The notes below the pieces were generated by a model. The model ran no database searches. It was not told the DNA's origin and saw only the letters and a list, made by a program, of their open reading frames with translations. The translations under genes were made by a program, and so were the position numbers. Shown here one piece after another: positions 1 to 7,717 of a stretch of DNA of 64,000 nt. The stretch covers positions 62,001 to 126,000 of the forward strand of contig NZ_QDKQ01000037.1 of assembly GCF_003116815.1 (NCBI RefSeq). The letters run 5' to 3'. This stretch comes from Caulobacter endophyticus (GTDB lineage Bacteria; Pseudomonadota; Alphaproteobacteria; Caulobacterales; Caulobacteraceae). Numbering within the stretch: position 1 is the first letter of the stretch; every line of letters starts with the position of its first letter.

Positions 1-1
1 C

Positions 2-112
2 GCCGCCGAGCCGGGGCTGGCGCTGGACCCCCAGGCGCTGGAGGACGAGCTGGTGCGGCTGATGGAGGCCTACATCTCGGCGCTGGCGGCCTTGCGTAGA
101 CCCTCCCCCTGA
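2..112 (+). CDS. C-terminal fragment, possible TetR-family regulator (partial)
   Basis: This is the 3' end of a gene that begins left of the window; 36 codons are visible before a TGA. The helical, acidic tail (residues read LEDELVRLMEAYISAL) resembles the last helix of TetR/AcrR-family ligand domains, but the fragment is too short to prove it. The final residues (RRPSP) and the stop codon are supplied by the C/G palindrome at 101-122, so the natural end may have been replaced by a repeat. It could belong to another helical family. Confidence 0.4.
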   Translation, partial: AAEPGLALDPQALEDELVRLMEAYISALAALRRPSP

Positions 113-122
113 AGGGGGAGGG
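101..122. repeat. C/G palindrome (single REP-like arm) overlapping a stop codon
   Basis: Two perfect 10-base arms (CCCTCCCCCT / AGGGGGAGGG) are separated by GA. It is the same core seen at both ends of the composite repeats at 1306, 4404 and 31482. The TGA of the upstream gene lies in its centre. There is no T-run, so it is a hairpin rather than a classic terminator. Confidence 0.8.
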
Positions 123-194
123 CCTTGTGCGGCTTGCGCTCCGGGTCCAGACGGAGGGCGTCGTCGGCATGGCGACTCGTCAAAGGGCCTGGCG

Positions 195-1304
195 ATGCAT
201 TCCGATCTCGACACCGACGCGGCCGCCGCGCGGGCGCTGTTCCAGTCGCTGGAGGGCATGGAGGGGCTGAGCCGGCCCGAGCCGGCCCCGGTGCAGAAGG
301 GCAAGGAGCGGTTCCCCGGCCAGGCGGCGCTGGTCAAGCTCTATCCCGGCGTGCTGGTGGCGGGCACCATCGCCCTGGCCTCGACCTGGCTGGCCCAGCA
401 CTACGGCGCGCCGGTCATGCTGTTCGCCTTGCTGCTGGGCATGACCTTCCACTTCCTGCACCAGGAAGGCCGCTGCATCCCGGGGATCGAGTTCTCGTCC
501 AAGGCCATTCTGCGGTTCGGCGTGGCGCTGCTGGGCGCACGGATCACCGCCGGACAGATCCTGAGCCTCGGGATCACGCCGATCGTTACGGTGGTCATCG
601 CGGTGGTCTCGACGATCCTGCTGGGCGCGTTCCTTTCGAAGCGGCTGGGACTGCGCCAGGGCTTCGGGGTGCTGTCGGGCGGGGCGGTCGGCATCTGCGG
701 CGCTTCCGCGGCCCTGGCCATCGCCTCGGTGCTGCCGCGCGACAAGCACGGCGAGCGCGACACCATCCTGACCGTGGTGGTGGTCACGGCGCTGTCGACC
801 ATCGCCATGATCACCTATCCGCTGCTGACGGCGGCGCTGCATCTCGACCAGACCAAGGCCGGGGTGTTCCTCGGCGGCACGATCCACGACGTCGCCCAGG
901 TGGTCGGAGCCGGCTACATGATCTCGCCGCACACCGGCGACGTGGCCACCTATGTGAAGCTGCTGCGCGTCTCGATGTTGCTGCCCGTGGTGTTCGCCAT
1001 CGCCTTCCTGGCGGCGCGGATGCTGCCGGGCGGGAGCGGGGGAGCCAAGCCCCAGCTGCCGCTCTTCCTGGTGGCCTTCGCCGCGCTGGTGGCGGTCAAC
1101 AGCCTGGGATGGCTGCCCAAGGCCGGCGCCGACGCGGCGACGGAGGTCAGCCGCTGGTGCCTGGTCACGGCCATTGCTGGCCTGGGCATGAAGACCTCGT
1201 TCAAGGACGTGATGACCGCCGGCTGGCGGCCCGTGGTGCTGATGGTGGTCGAGACAGCGTGGATCGCCGGGGTCGTGCTGGTGGCGGTGGAGTGGTTTCT
1301 GTGA
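195..1304 (+). CDS. YeiH/UPF0324-family integral membrane protein (putative sulfate exporter family)
   Basis: A 369-residue polytopic inner-membrane protein with about ten hydrophobic segments. Conserved family stretches are visible: SKAILRFGVALLGARIT near residue 108, the Gly-rich GVLSGGAVGICGASAALA near 158, and GGTIHDVAQVVGAGY near 228. The family is annotated as putative sulfate exporters, but a transport activity is not shown for most members and the substrate here is unknown. The N-terminal 55 residues are hydrophilic. The ATG at 195 follows AAAGGG about eight bases upstream. It is convergent with the arylesterase, and a palindromic composite repeat begins one base after its stop codon. 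Confidence 0.85.
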   Translation: MHSDLDTDAAAARALFQSLEGMEGLSRPEPAPVQKGKERFPGQAALVKLYPGVLVAGTIALASTWLAQHYGAPVMLFALLLGMTFHFLHQEGRCIPGIEFSSKAILRFGVALLGARITAGQILSLGITPIVTVVIAVVSTILLGAFLSKRLGLRQGFGVLSGGAVGICGASAALAIASVLPRDKHGERDTILTVVVVTALSTIAMITYPLLTAALHLDQTKAGVFLGGTIHDVAQVVGAGYMISPHTGDVATYVKLLRVSMLLPVVFAIAFLAARMLPGGSGGAKPQLPLFLVAFAALVAVNSLGWLPKAGADAATEVSRWCLVTAIAGLGMKTSFKDVMTAGWRPVVLMVVETAWIAGVVLVAVEWFL

Positions 1305-1305
1305 A

Positions 1306-1425
1306 GATCCTCCCCCTGAAGGGGGAGGTGGCCCGAAGGGCCGGAGGGGGAAGCGGCTGCTGACATGCCGCTATCACTTCCCCCTCAGTCGCTCCGCGAC
1401 AGCTCCCCCTTCAGGGGGAGCATCT
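1306..1425. repeat. Composite palindromic repeat, family C (copy 1, inverted relative to copies 2 and 3)
   Basis: A 120-base element bounded at both ends by the CTCCCCCT-GA-AGGGGGAG palindrome, with internal small hairpins GGCCC-GAA-GGGCC and GTCGC-TCC-GCGAC. It lies between two convergent genes and overlaps the last codon of the arylesterase. Near-identical elements lie at 4404-4539 and 31482-31617 in the opposite orientation. It resembles the BIME/REP type of element: G/C-rich, intergenic and multi-hairpin. Confidence 0.85.
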
Positions 1426-2119
1426 ATCTGACCGCCACCTGCGTCGTCCGCGCGAGCGCCTGGGCCACGACCGGCGCAAGGTTGGCGGCGATCACGCGGG
1501 CGCCTTCGGCGTTGGGATGGATGCCGTCGCTCTGCATGTAGCGGCGCGAGCCGCCTATGCCGGCCAAGAGGTTGGGCAGCAGGGGAGCGGCGAAGTCGCG
1601 GGCTAGGTCGGTGTAGACGGCGTTGAAGCGGCGGGCGTAGTCGGCGCCCAGCAGGGCCGGAGCGTTGATGCCGGCGATGGCGGCGGGAATCCGGCGCTCG
1701 CGCAGGCGGGTGAGGATGGCGCGCAGGTTGGCCCGCGTCGCCTCGGGCCGCAGGCCTTGCAGCAGGTCGTTGCCGCCCAGGGCGACGACGCAGACGGCGG
1801 TGTCGGCCCCCAGCGCGCCTTCGAGGCGCGAGAGGCCGCCGGCGCTGGTGTCGCCGTTGCGGCCTGCGGCGCGGACCTGGACGTTGACGCCGCGTGCGGC
1901 CAGCGCCGCCTGCAGGCGGGCAGGCATGGCCTCGCCCTGGCGCACGCCGAGGCCGGCGGTGATCGAGTCGCCCAGCACGGTGACGACCGGCGGACGCGGC
2001 GGGGCGACCACGCGCGGCGCGGCGAGCACCGAGCCGGCGGGGAGGGCGAAGAGGCCGGCCAGGATCTCGCGCCGGCCCCAGTTCGAGTCCTTCAGGATAT
2101 GTGCGTCAGCGAACTTCAT
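1424..2119 (-). CDS. SGNH/GDSL arylesterase (TesA-like), exported
   Basis: A 231-residue hydrolase with all SGNH blocks: GDSIT at residues 50-54 (nucleophile Ser52), Gly89 in the RNGDTSAGG block, GGND at 115-118, and DGIHP with Asp198 and His201. It should hydrolyse small esters or thioesters in the periplasm. The N-terminus GRREILAGLFALPAGSVLA is a twin-arginine-like export signal, implying Tat export of a folded enzyme. The ATG at 2119 overlaps the 3' end of the upstream M15 peptidase gene by 14 bases, so the two are probably co-transcribed. Substrate cannot be read from the sequence. Confidence 0.88.
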   Translation of the reverse strand: MKFADAHILKDSNWGRREILAGLFALPAGSVLAAPRVVAPPRPPVVTVLGDSITAGLGVRQGEAMPARLQAALAARGVNVQVRAAGRNGDTSAGGLSRLEGALGADTAVCVVALGGNDLLQGLRPEATRANLRAILTRLRERRIPAAIAGINAPALLGADYARRFNAVYTDLARDFAAPLLPNLLAGIGGSRRYMQSDGIHPNAEGARVIAANLAPVVAQALARTTQVAVR

Positions 2120-3275
2120 TCTTCCTAGGTAGTAAGCCTTTCAGGCCGGGTTGAGGCGCGGCCGCCCCCTGATCGAGCGGTTGTGATCCTTCTTGAGGAA
2201 GGCTTGAGATCGGCACGCCGGGCAGGGGCGGCTCGCCGGTCCACTCCCAATGCCAGGGCTCGAACACGTAGTTGACGAAGCCGAAGCGGCCGGCGTTGCG
2301 CACCATCCAGCGATAGACGTCCGAGCGGGCCATGGCGCGGCGGTTGTCGTCGGCGCTGGAGTCGGGGCCGTGGCCGGGGGCGGCGGCGATATAGACGTCC
2401 ATGGCCAGGCCCGTGCGGTGGGCCGAGCAGATGGTGCGGGTGACGCCCTGGCAGTTGTTGTCGCGGGCGCAGCGGGCGGCGTCGGCGGCGGGATCGCGGA
2501 AGGCCGAGAAGATGGTCAGCACGCGCGGGTCGCGGTCGGTGACGACGCCGTCCTTCCGCGCCGCCTCGACCATCCGGCGATAGGCCTCCAGCGCGCCGGG
2601 GCGCAGCTGGATCGTCTTGCCGCCGTAGGCTTCCTCGGTCCTGGCCGTCGACAGGCTGGCGACGGCGGGGGCGTTGGGGCATTCGCCCCTTGCATTGATG
2701 GCCGCAAAGGGGCGGGCCAGGGTCCAGCGGGTCTTCATGACGTCGAAGGTCGCCTGGTCGAGCACGCCGGTCTGCGCAAGGCGCTGGCCCGCCTGCCAGC
2801 GGGCGAGGGCGGCGGCGAAGCGGGTCGTGCCCGGCCCGCAGGCGGTGGCCAGCTCGGCGCCGATGCGCGGGGCGTAGATGGCCCAGCCAGTCTCGGCCCG
2901 GCCGAACGGCGCCCAGGACAGGGTGTTGAGGCTGGCGGCGTTGGATTCGGCGGCCCCGATCGGGGCGGCGGCCTCGCAGGTCTCGTCGGGCGGCAGGGGC
3001 GACAGCGGCGCCGACGGCGGATCGTTGGAGGGCACGTATTGCGTGGCGGGCTCGATAGCGGCGGTTTCATCGCCCGTGGGCGGATCGGCGGGCGGGGCGC
3101 CGGTCGGCCAGGCCAGCCAGACCCCGACGCCGGCGCAGCCCGCCAGCAGCAGGACGAGCAGGGCCAGCCCCAGCCGCCGGCCGCGCCGCCGTTCCTTCGT
3201 CCCCCTCCGCCACTTCCTGCTCAAGCGCACCCGCCTTCTGGAACTTCGCCATGGCTCAAGGCTTGAGAACGGCAA
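2106..3275 (-). CDS. M15-family D-alanyl-D-alanine carboxypeptidase-like protein (VanY type)
   Basis: A 389-residue membrane-anchored or secreted protein. After a very basic N-terminus comes one hydrophobic segment (LGLALLVLLLAGCAGVGVWLAW), either a signal anchor or a lipobox (LLAGC). The C-terminal third has the VanY/M15 zinc signature: FSAFRDP, then SAHRTGLAMDVY (His and Asp ligands) and the final EPWHWEW. It would trim peptidoglycan stem peptides. The start is uncertain: TTG 3275 follows GAGGA at good spacing, while GTG 3230 and TTG 3224 are alternatives that also keep the hydrophobic segment. It is divergent from the L,D-transpeptidase, another wall enzyme, with only 26 bases between the two starts. 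Confidence 0.82.
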   Translation of the reverse strand: MPFSSLEPWRSSRRRVRLSRKWRRGTKERRRGRRLGLALLVLLLAGCAGVGVWLAWPTGAPPADPPTGDETAAIEPATQYVPSNDPPSAPLSPLPPDETCEAAAPIGAAESNAASLNTLSWAPFGRAETGWAIYAPRIGAELATACGPGTTRFAAALARWQAGQRLAQTGVLDQATFDVMKTRWTLARPFAAINARGECPNAPAVASLSTARTEEAYGGKTIQLRPGALEAYRRMVEAARKDGVVTDRDPRVLTIFSAFRDPAADAARCARDNNCQGVTRTICSAHRTGLAMDVYIAAAPGHGPDSSADDNRRAMARSDVYRWMVRNAGRFGFVNYVFEPWHWEWTGEPPLPGVPISSLPQEGSQPLDQGAAAPQPGLKGLLPRKNEVR

Positions 3276-3301
3276 GACGTTCCTCGTGCGTGGAGTATGC
3301 G

Positions 3302-4378
3302 ATGCCTTCGACCTTCCGTCTCGCGGCCCTGATGGCCGGATGCGCCCTGGCCGCGGCCGCCTGTTCGAAGGGCGAGGACAAGGCCGAGGCGCCGCCGCCG
3401 GCGGCAGCTCCGCAGCAGAAGGTCGCCCCGGTCGCCAACGGTCGCTCGCCGCTGGCCCAGGCGGTGGAGACGGCCGGGCCGCAGGACGCCCCGCCGGCCG
3501 ATCCGTCGATGATCGCGCCGTCGCTCGTGCGGGTGCAGGTGCTGCTCGACCGCGCCCGCTTCTCGCCCGGCTCGATCGACGGGGTGACCGGCACGAACCT
3601 GCGTCTGGCCATCGAGGCCTTCCAGCAGGCCCGCGGCCTGACGGTGGACGGCCAGGTGACGCCGGACCTCTGGAAGGCGTTGATCGAGGCCGACGGCGGG
3701 CCGGTGCTGACCGACTACGTGATCACGGCGGACGACGTGAAGGGACCGTTCGTCAAGGCGATCCCCAAGGACGACTACGAGGCGATGGCCAAGCTGCCGG
3801 CCCTTTCCTATACGAGCCCGCTGGAGGCCCTGGCCGAACGCTTCCACATGGACGAGGCGCTGCTGCAGGCCCTGAACCCCGGGGCCGACTTCACCAAGGC
3901 CGGCTCGCGGATCGTCGTCGCCGCGCTGGGACCGGCCGAGTTGCCCGCCCGGGTGACGCGGATCGAGATCGACAAGACGATCGGCCAGGTGCGAGCCTTC
4001 GACGCCCAGGACGTGCTGCAGGCGGTCTATCCGGCCACGGTGGGCAGCACCGAGCGCCCGGCCCCGAGCGGCGAGCTGGCGGTCAACACCGTCGCGCCGC
4101 GTCCGACCTACACCTACGATCCCTCGCGGCTGACCTTCGGCAAGCCCAAGGGCAAGCTGACCATCAAGGCCGGGCCCAACAATCCGGTCGGCGGCACCTG
4201 GATCGACCTGACCAAGGACACCTACGGCATCCACGGCACGCCCGACCCCAAGCTGGTCAACAAGCGCGCCTCGCACGGCTGCGTGCGCCTGACCAACTGG
4301 GACGCGGCCCAACTGGGCAAGGCGGTGGAGAAGGGGGCCAAGGTGGTGTTCATGGGCGAGGAGGCGAGGGGGGCTTGA
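3302..4378 (+). CDS. L,D-transpeptidase lipoprotein (peptidoglycan-binding + YkuD)
   Basis: A 358-residue lipoprotein with signal peptide and lipobox LAAAAC (Cys21). A peptidoglycan-binding-1 repeat follows (VQVLLDRARFSPGSIDGVTG onward). The C-terminal YkuD domain carries HGTPDPKLVNKRASHGCVRL, with catalytic Cys327 and the HGCVR motif at 325-329. It would form 3-3 crosslinks in peptidoglycan or attach proteins to it. The ATG at 3302 is preferred over the in-frame ATG at 3251 because GGAG lies six bases upstream and the signal peptide starts there. It pairs divergently with an M15 carboxypeptidase-like gene. Confidence 0.9.
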   Translation: MPSTFRLAALMAGCALAAAACSKGEDKAEAPPPAAAPQQKVAPVANGRSPLAQAVETAGPQDAPPADPSMIAPSLVRVQVLLDRARFSPGSIDGVTGTNLRLAIEAFQQARGLTVDGQVTPDLWKALIEADGGPVLTDYVITADDVKGPFVKAIPKDDYEAMAKLPALSYTSPLEALAERFHMDEALLQALNPGADFTKAGSRIVVAALGPAELPARVTRIEIDKTIGQVRAFDAQDVLQAVYPATVGSTERPAPSGELAVNTVAPRPTYTYDPSRLTFGKPKGKLTIKAGPNNPVGGTWIDLTKDTYGIHGTPDPKLVNKRASHGCVRLTNWDAAQLGKAVEKGAKVVFMGEEARGA

Positions 4379-4403
4379 GACCCGCCTGCGGCCCGTTCCT
4401 ACA

Positions 4404-4539
4404 GATGCTCCCCCTGAAGGGGGAGCTGTCGCGGAGCGACTGAGGGGGAAGGGACTGCCGCCTTTGATGGCGCACTGACCTCATCAGGAACTTCCCCCTC
4501 CGGCCCTTCGGGCCACCTCCCCCTTCAGGGGGAGGATCT
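4404..4539. repeat. Composite palindromic repeat, family C (copy 2)
   Basis: It has the same structure as 1306-1425 but in reverse orientation: GCTCCCCCTGAAGGGGGAGC, CTGTCGCGGAGCGACTGAG, a variable centre, then TTCCCCCTCCGGCCCTTCGG and CCTCCCCCTTCAGGGGGAGG. It lies just after the L,D-transpeptidase stop. The left and right ends are more conserved than the middle. Confidence 0.85.
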
Positions 4540-4542
4540 TGG

Positions 4543-4958
4543 GCGCGCGACTTTGGCCTCACGCGGCAAGCCGCTGAGCTGATGGAGAGGGCGCGGGGCG
4601 TCCGGGCCTCGCCCGGATGTGTGATTTGAATACCGTTTCGACGAAGCAGAACGCCCCGCGCGATCGTTATTCCTCAGGCCGGGGCGCGCGGGCCTTTTCC
4701 GCCCTGTGCCCCTTCCATCGCGCAAGCTCCCCGTTTCATGGCGGCCAGGAGGCGCGTATGGCGCGGACTCTTGGGCGGGCGGGAGCCTAGTCAGGCAAGC
4801 TCCCGATAGGCGGGTTTACGTCCCCCGCCCTCTGATTAAGTCGCCCGGTCCCGCTCTCGCGACTCCAGGAAACCCCGCTCGATCGCATCCACGTCGCCGC
4901 TTTGGGCCGGATCCTTGCGCCCTCTCCCTGCGACGGGACCCAATGATTATGCGGCGGG
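4543..4958. repeat. Roughly 420-bp dispersed repeat, copy 1 (candidate structured RNA)
   Basis: This stretch aligns over its whole length with 33132-33554 in the same orientation. Both copies keep an 11-base inverted repeat (GCGCGGGGCGT at 4591-4601, ACGCCCCGCGC at 4651-4661) enclosing a hairpin (TCCGGG 4601-4606 / CCCGGA 4612-4617). Both also keep a hairpin GGGAGC 4781-4786 / GCTCCC 4799-4804, and an identical core GGCGGGTTTACGTCCCCCGCC at 4809-4829. Base pairs change in step between the copies in two stems. No reading frame keeps its phase in both copies. I do not recognise the family, and strand of transcription is unknown. Confidence 0.8.
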
Positions 4959-5065
4959 ATTCAGCGCGTCTGATCCAGGCGCGTGAGAAAGTTGCAAGCG
5001 ATTGATCGCGTTCAGGACCTTTCGGCGAACGCCGGGGATCCACGCTGCTCTATCCCCGTCCGGCA

Positions 5066-5192
5066 CTTCTCCCTTCCCCCATCAAGGGGGAAGGGCTTTG
5101 AAAGGCGCGAGGGAGGCGGGTTCAGGCCAGCCTCGTCAGGCACTGCCCCTTCGCCCCTCTGGGCTGCCACTCCCTTCAAGTGGGAGGATCTC
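5066..5192. repeat. Degenerate composite palindromic repeat
   Basis: It begins with a strong palindrome (CCCTTCCCCC-ATCA-GGGGGAAGGG, within 5066-5095) and ends with CTCCCTTCAAGTGGGAGGATC. The layout is the same as the family C elements but the sequence has drifted. It lies between the 420-bp repeat and the short promoter/terminator unit. Confidence 0.6.
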
Positions 5193-5222
5193 CCATGCGT
5201 TGTTGCGTCGCAGCATGCGGCC

Positions 5223-5251
5223 TTGATTTGACAACGTTGTCATCATATATG
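5223..5251 (+). promoter_or_regulatory. Promoter with LacI-type palindromic operator
   Basis: The 14-base perfect palindrome TGACAACGTTGTCA occupies 5229-5242. It sits in the 17-base spacer between a -35-like TTGATT (5223-5228) and a -10-like TATATG (5246-5251). Central-CG palindromes of this form are typical LacI/GalR-family operators, and the position would block RNA polymerase. No LacI-family gene lies in the window, so a regulator elsewhere is implied. The promoter boxes are approximate matches. Confidence 0.55.
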
Positions 5252-5302
5252 GCCGGCGTCGGGGCAATCCGGTCCCGGCGACGACAGATGACTGGATCTA
5301 CC

Positions 5303-5359
5303 ATGCTGAGCCTGATCGCTCTGGCCGTTTCGGCCTACAAGAACCGCGCCGCCCTGTAA
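5303..5359 (+). other. 18-codon leader-like reading frame inside the short transcript
   Basis: ATG to TAA encodes 18 residues (MLSLIALAVSAYKNRAAL) between the LacI-type operator and the terminator. No strong ribosome-binding site precedes it, and there is no run of one amino-acid codon as in attenuator leaders. It may be a small protein, a leader peptide or chance within a small RNA. Confidence 0.25.
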
Positions 5360-5400
5360 TTGGCCGCGGTCGTCCCCGGTTTCGGGGGCCACGAGGAAAT

Positions 5401-5434
5401 GGCCCGCGCGCTTCGGCTCGCGGGCCTTTCTTTT
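5401..5434 (+). terminator. Rho-independent terminator
   Basis: A perfect 8-bp stem, GGCCCGCG (5401-5408) and CGCGGGCC (5419-5426), with a 10-base loop, is followed by TTTCTTTT. It ends the short unit that starts near 5258, giving a transcript of about 180 bases. Confidence 0.8.
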
Positions 5435-5524
5435 GGGTGCGGTGCAGCAATCGGCGTTCGCCAAAGTTGCTTGCATAAAGAGACTTAAGGCCTAGACTTT
5501 CCCGGCCAGCCTGGGGAGGACGGC

Positions 5525-6976
5525 ATGAAGATCGCGCGCCAACCGTCGGTGAGAACCTCGCTCGGGGTTACCGACCATCCTTACATGACCGGCGCCTGGA
5601 CGCCGCAGCACGAGGAGGTCGACGCCGAGGACCTCGTCGTGCTCGAGGGCGCGATCCCGGCCGAGCTGGACGGGGTCTATCTGCGCAACACCGAGAACCC
5701 GGCGCACGAGCCCCTGGGCCGCTACCACCCGTTCGACGGCGACGGCATGGTTCACCAGATCGAGTTCCAGGCCGGCAAGGCGCGCTATCGCAACCGCTTC
5801 ATCCGCACCCGCGGCTTCGAGGCCGAGCAGGAGGCGGGCCAGAGCCTTTGGGGCGGGCTTGCCGACGGGCCGGGCGTGTCGCTGCGGCCGGGCTTCGGCG
5901 CGCACGGAAGCCTGAAGGATGCCGCCAGCACCGATATCGTCGTCCATGCCGGCGAGGCGATCGCCACCTTCTACCAGTGCGGCGAGGCCTATCGGCTGGA
6001 CCCGCTGACCCTGGAGACCCTGGGACCGGCCTCGTGGGCCCCGCTGGATGGCGTTTCCGCCCACGCCAAGGTCGATCCTGCGACCGGCGAGCTGTTGTTC
6101 TTCAACTACTCCAAGCACGCGCCGTACATGCATTTCGGCGTCGTCGACGCCTCGGGCCGGCGAACCCTGTATCAGCCCGTGCCGCTGCCGGGGCCGCGCC
6201 TGCCCCACGACATGGCCTTCAGCCAAAACTGGGCGATCCTCAACGACCTGCCGGTGTTCTGGGACGCAGGCCTGCTGGAGCGCGACATCCACGCGGTGCG
6301 CCTGCACAAGGGCCTGCCGTCGCGCTTCGCGCTCGTCCCGCGCAGGGGCGGCGAGCCGCGCTGGTTCGAAGCCGCGCCGACCTATGTGCTGCATTTCCTC
6401 AACGCCTATGAGGAGGGCGACGAGGTGGTGGTCGACGGCTACTTCCAGGAGAACCCGACGCCGCGTCCGCTGTCCGGCGCGCCCGAGCAGTACGCCCACC
6501 TGATGGCCTATCTGGACGAGCACAGCTTCCGGCCCAAGCTTCATCGCTGGCGGTTCAACCTGGCGACGGGCGAAACGGTGGAGCAGCGGCTGGACGACCG
6601 GGTGCTGGAGTTTGGCATGTTCAACCAGGCCTTCGCCGGCAAGCCCTATCGCTACGCCTGGTCGACGACGGCCAGGCCGAGCTGGTTCCTGTTCGACGGC
6701 TTCGTCAAGCACGACCTCGTTTCGGGCGAAAGCTGGAGCCTGAAGCTGCCCGAGGGCCGCTACGCCAGCGAGGCGCCCTTCGCAGGCCGGCCGGGCGCGA
6801 CCGACGAGGACGACGGCTGGCTGGTCAGCTTCATCATCGACGAGAACGCCGGGACCTCGGAGTGCCTGGTGGTGGACGCGCGGACGATGGAGCCGGCGTG
6901 CCGGATCGCATTGCCGCACAAGATCAGCAGCGGGACGCACAGCGTCTGGGCAGGGCGGGGAGAGCTTCGGGGCTAG
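5525..6976 (+). CDS. Carotenoid oxygenase (RPE65/CCD family)
   Basis: A 483-residue non-heme iron dioxygenase that cleaves a carotenoid or apocarotenoid double bond. Family motifs are in order: LRNTENP near residue 59, the HPFDGDGM block, SAHAKVDPATGEL (first His ligand), LPHDMAFSQN (second), VLHFLNAYEEGDEVVVDG (third), and GTHSVWAG near the C-terminus (fourth). Length matches the family. The ATG at 5525 follows GGGGAGGA. There is no signal peptide, so it is cytoplasmic. No other carotenoid gene is nearby, so the substrate is open. Confidence 0.9.
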   Translation: MKIARQPSVRTSLGVTDHPYMTGAWTPQHEEVDAEDLVVLEGAIPAELDGVYLRNTENPAHEPLGRYHPFDGDGMVHQIEFQAGKARYRNRFIRTRGFEAEQEAGQSLWGGLADGPGVSLRPGFGAHGSLKDAASTDIVVHAGEAIATFYQCGEAYRLDPLTLETLGPASWAPLDGVSAHAKVDPATGELLFFNYSKHAPYMHFGVVDASGRRTLYQPVPLPGPRLPHDMAFSQNWAILNDLPVFWDAGLLERDIHAVRLHKGLPSRFALVPRRGGEPRWFEAAPTYVLHFLNAYEEGDEVVVDGYFQENPTPRPLSGAPEQYAHLMAYLDEHSFRPKLHRWRFNLATGETVEQRLDDRVLEFGMFNQAFAGKPYRYAWSTTARPSWFLFDGFVKHDLVSGESWSLKLPEGRYASEAPFAGRPGATDEDDGWLVSFIIDENAGTSECLVVDARTMEPACRIALPHKISSGTHSVWAGRGELRG

Positions 6977-7124
6977 ATCGCGGCCAGCCCGCCTCCGATC
7001 ATTCGCCGCCCAGGAACCTTGGACCTTCACCGCTGCCGACACTGTGCGGGCGCCACTAGTGTTCGAGATGGGTGGGAAACAGTCCTTGTAGTGGACTATG
7101 AAACACCCAGAGCGGGAGCCTTCC

Positions 7125-7583
7125 ATGAACTCTGATGAACTTCCTCGCGCCCAGGGCATCATGCGGTTTGATTTCGACCGTTACGACGATCTCCAGGGTC
7201 AATCGACTTGCCGCATCATGGCTAAGATCGAGGCTGACGATCCGAGGCCCACTTGGTGGGAAATGGTCGTGATGGGCGAGACCCTCGGTCTGCATATCAC
7301 GGTAAACAGGGACACTGACGAGCTGATCGTCGCGCTCACCAACGTTGCGGAACCCGGCGGGGGGCAGTGGATCGACATCGAACAGCTAGCTGATTGTATT
7401 GGAGGCAAAATCGGCTGGTGCTGGTCCGCGCTAAATTCCCAAGGTTATTGGGATTTGTTCGTGCTGTCGTTCGAGGGCAGTGTAATTCCAAGCGTAGCCT
7501 TTCTCGGAATGGCGTCGGAAGTGCGCGTAATGCGGATGACTCTGATCGAGCAGCCGTCTGCCACTGAGGTGTTTGAGCCTTAG
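7125..7583 (+). CDS. Hypothetical protein, AT-richer than neighbours
   Basis: A 152-residue soluble protein with no domain I recognise. It has several Trp residues (WWEMVVMG, GWCWSALNSQGYWD) and acidic stretches, and no signal peptide or membrane segment. The ATG at 7125 is chosen because GGGAG lies seven bases upstream; an upstream in-frame ATG at 7098 lacks a ribosome-binding site. Codon use is less G/C-biased than in the flanking genes, with GAT, GTA, ATT and AAT codons common, which suggests horizontal acquisition. It stands alone between the carotenoid oxygenase and a convergent thiolase operon. Confidence 0.65.
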   Translation: MNSDELPRAQGIMRFDFDRYDDLQGQSTCRIMAKIEADDPRPTWWEMVVMGETLGLHITVNRDTDELIVALTNVAEPGGGQWIDIEQLADCIGGKIGWCWSALNSQGYWDLFVLSFEGSVIPSVAFLGMASEVRVMRMTLIEQPSATEVFEP

Positions 7584-7717
7584 GCTACCCGGTGTCCGCT
7601 CAGGGGCTGGACCGAAGTAGGGTTCGCCGCCGGCTTCGGATGATCAGATCGACGTCGCAGCGAGTGTCTGTCTCGGTCAACACCTGCTCCTTGGCCTGAT
7701 CGGTCGGCGGCTTCGCT

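Larger units (their letters stand above)
4379..5524. other. 1.1-kb gene-free stretch with repeats and a small transcription unit
   Basis: No convincing protein gene lies here. In order it holds a family C composite repeat (4404-4539), a roughly 420-bp dispersed repeat (4543-4958), a degenerate palindromic repeat (5066-5192), and a promoter/operator/terminator unit (5223-5434). Reading frames of 60-100 codons exist on both strands, but they run through the repeats. Their phase is not conserved between the two copies of the 420-bp repeat, so they are not treated as genes. Confidence 0.8.

Noticed and set aside
4543..4958. RNase P RNA or signal-recognition-particle RNA
   Set aside because: Universal core strings of these RNAs are missing on both strands, and the element is multicopy.
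4706..5005. Small protein gene in the 420-bp repeat (QAPDRRVYVPRP peptide, also readable near 33212-33601)
   Set aside because: The peptide similarity covers only a short identical core. Elsewhere insertions shift the frame between copies while the RNA stems are kept, so coding is not supported.
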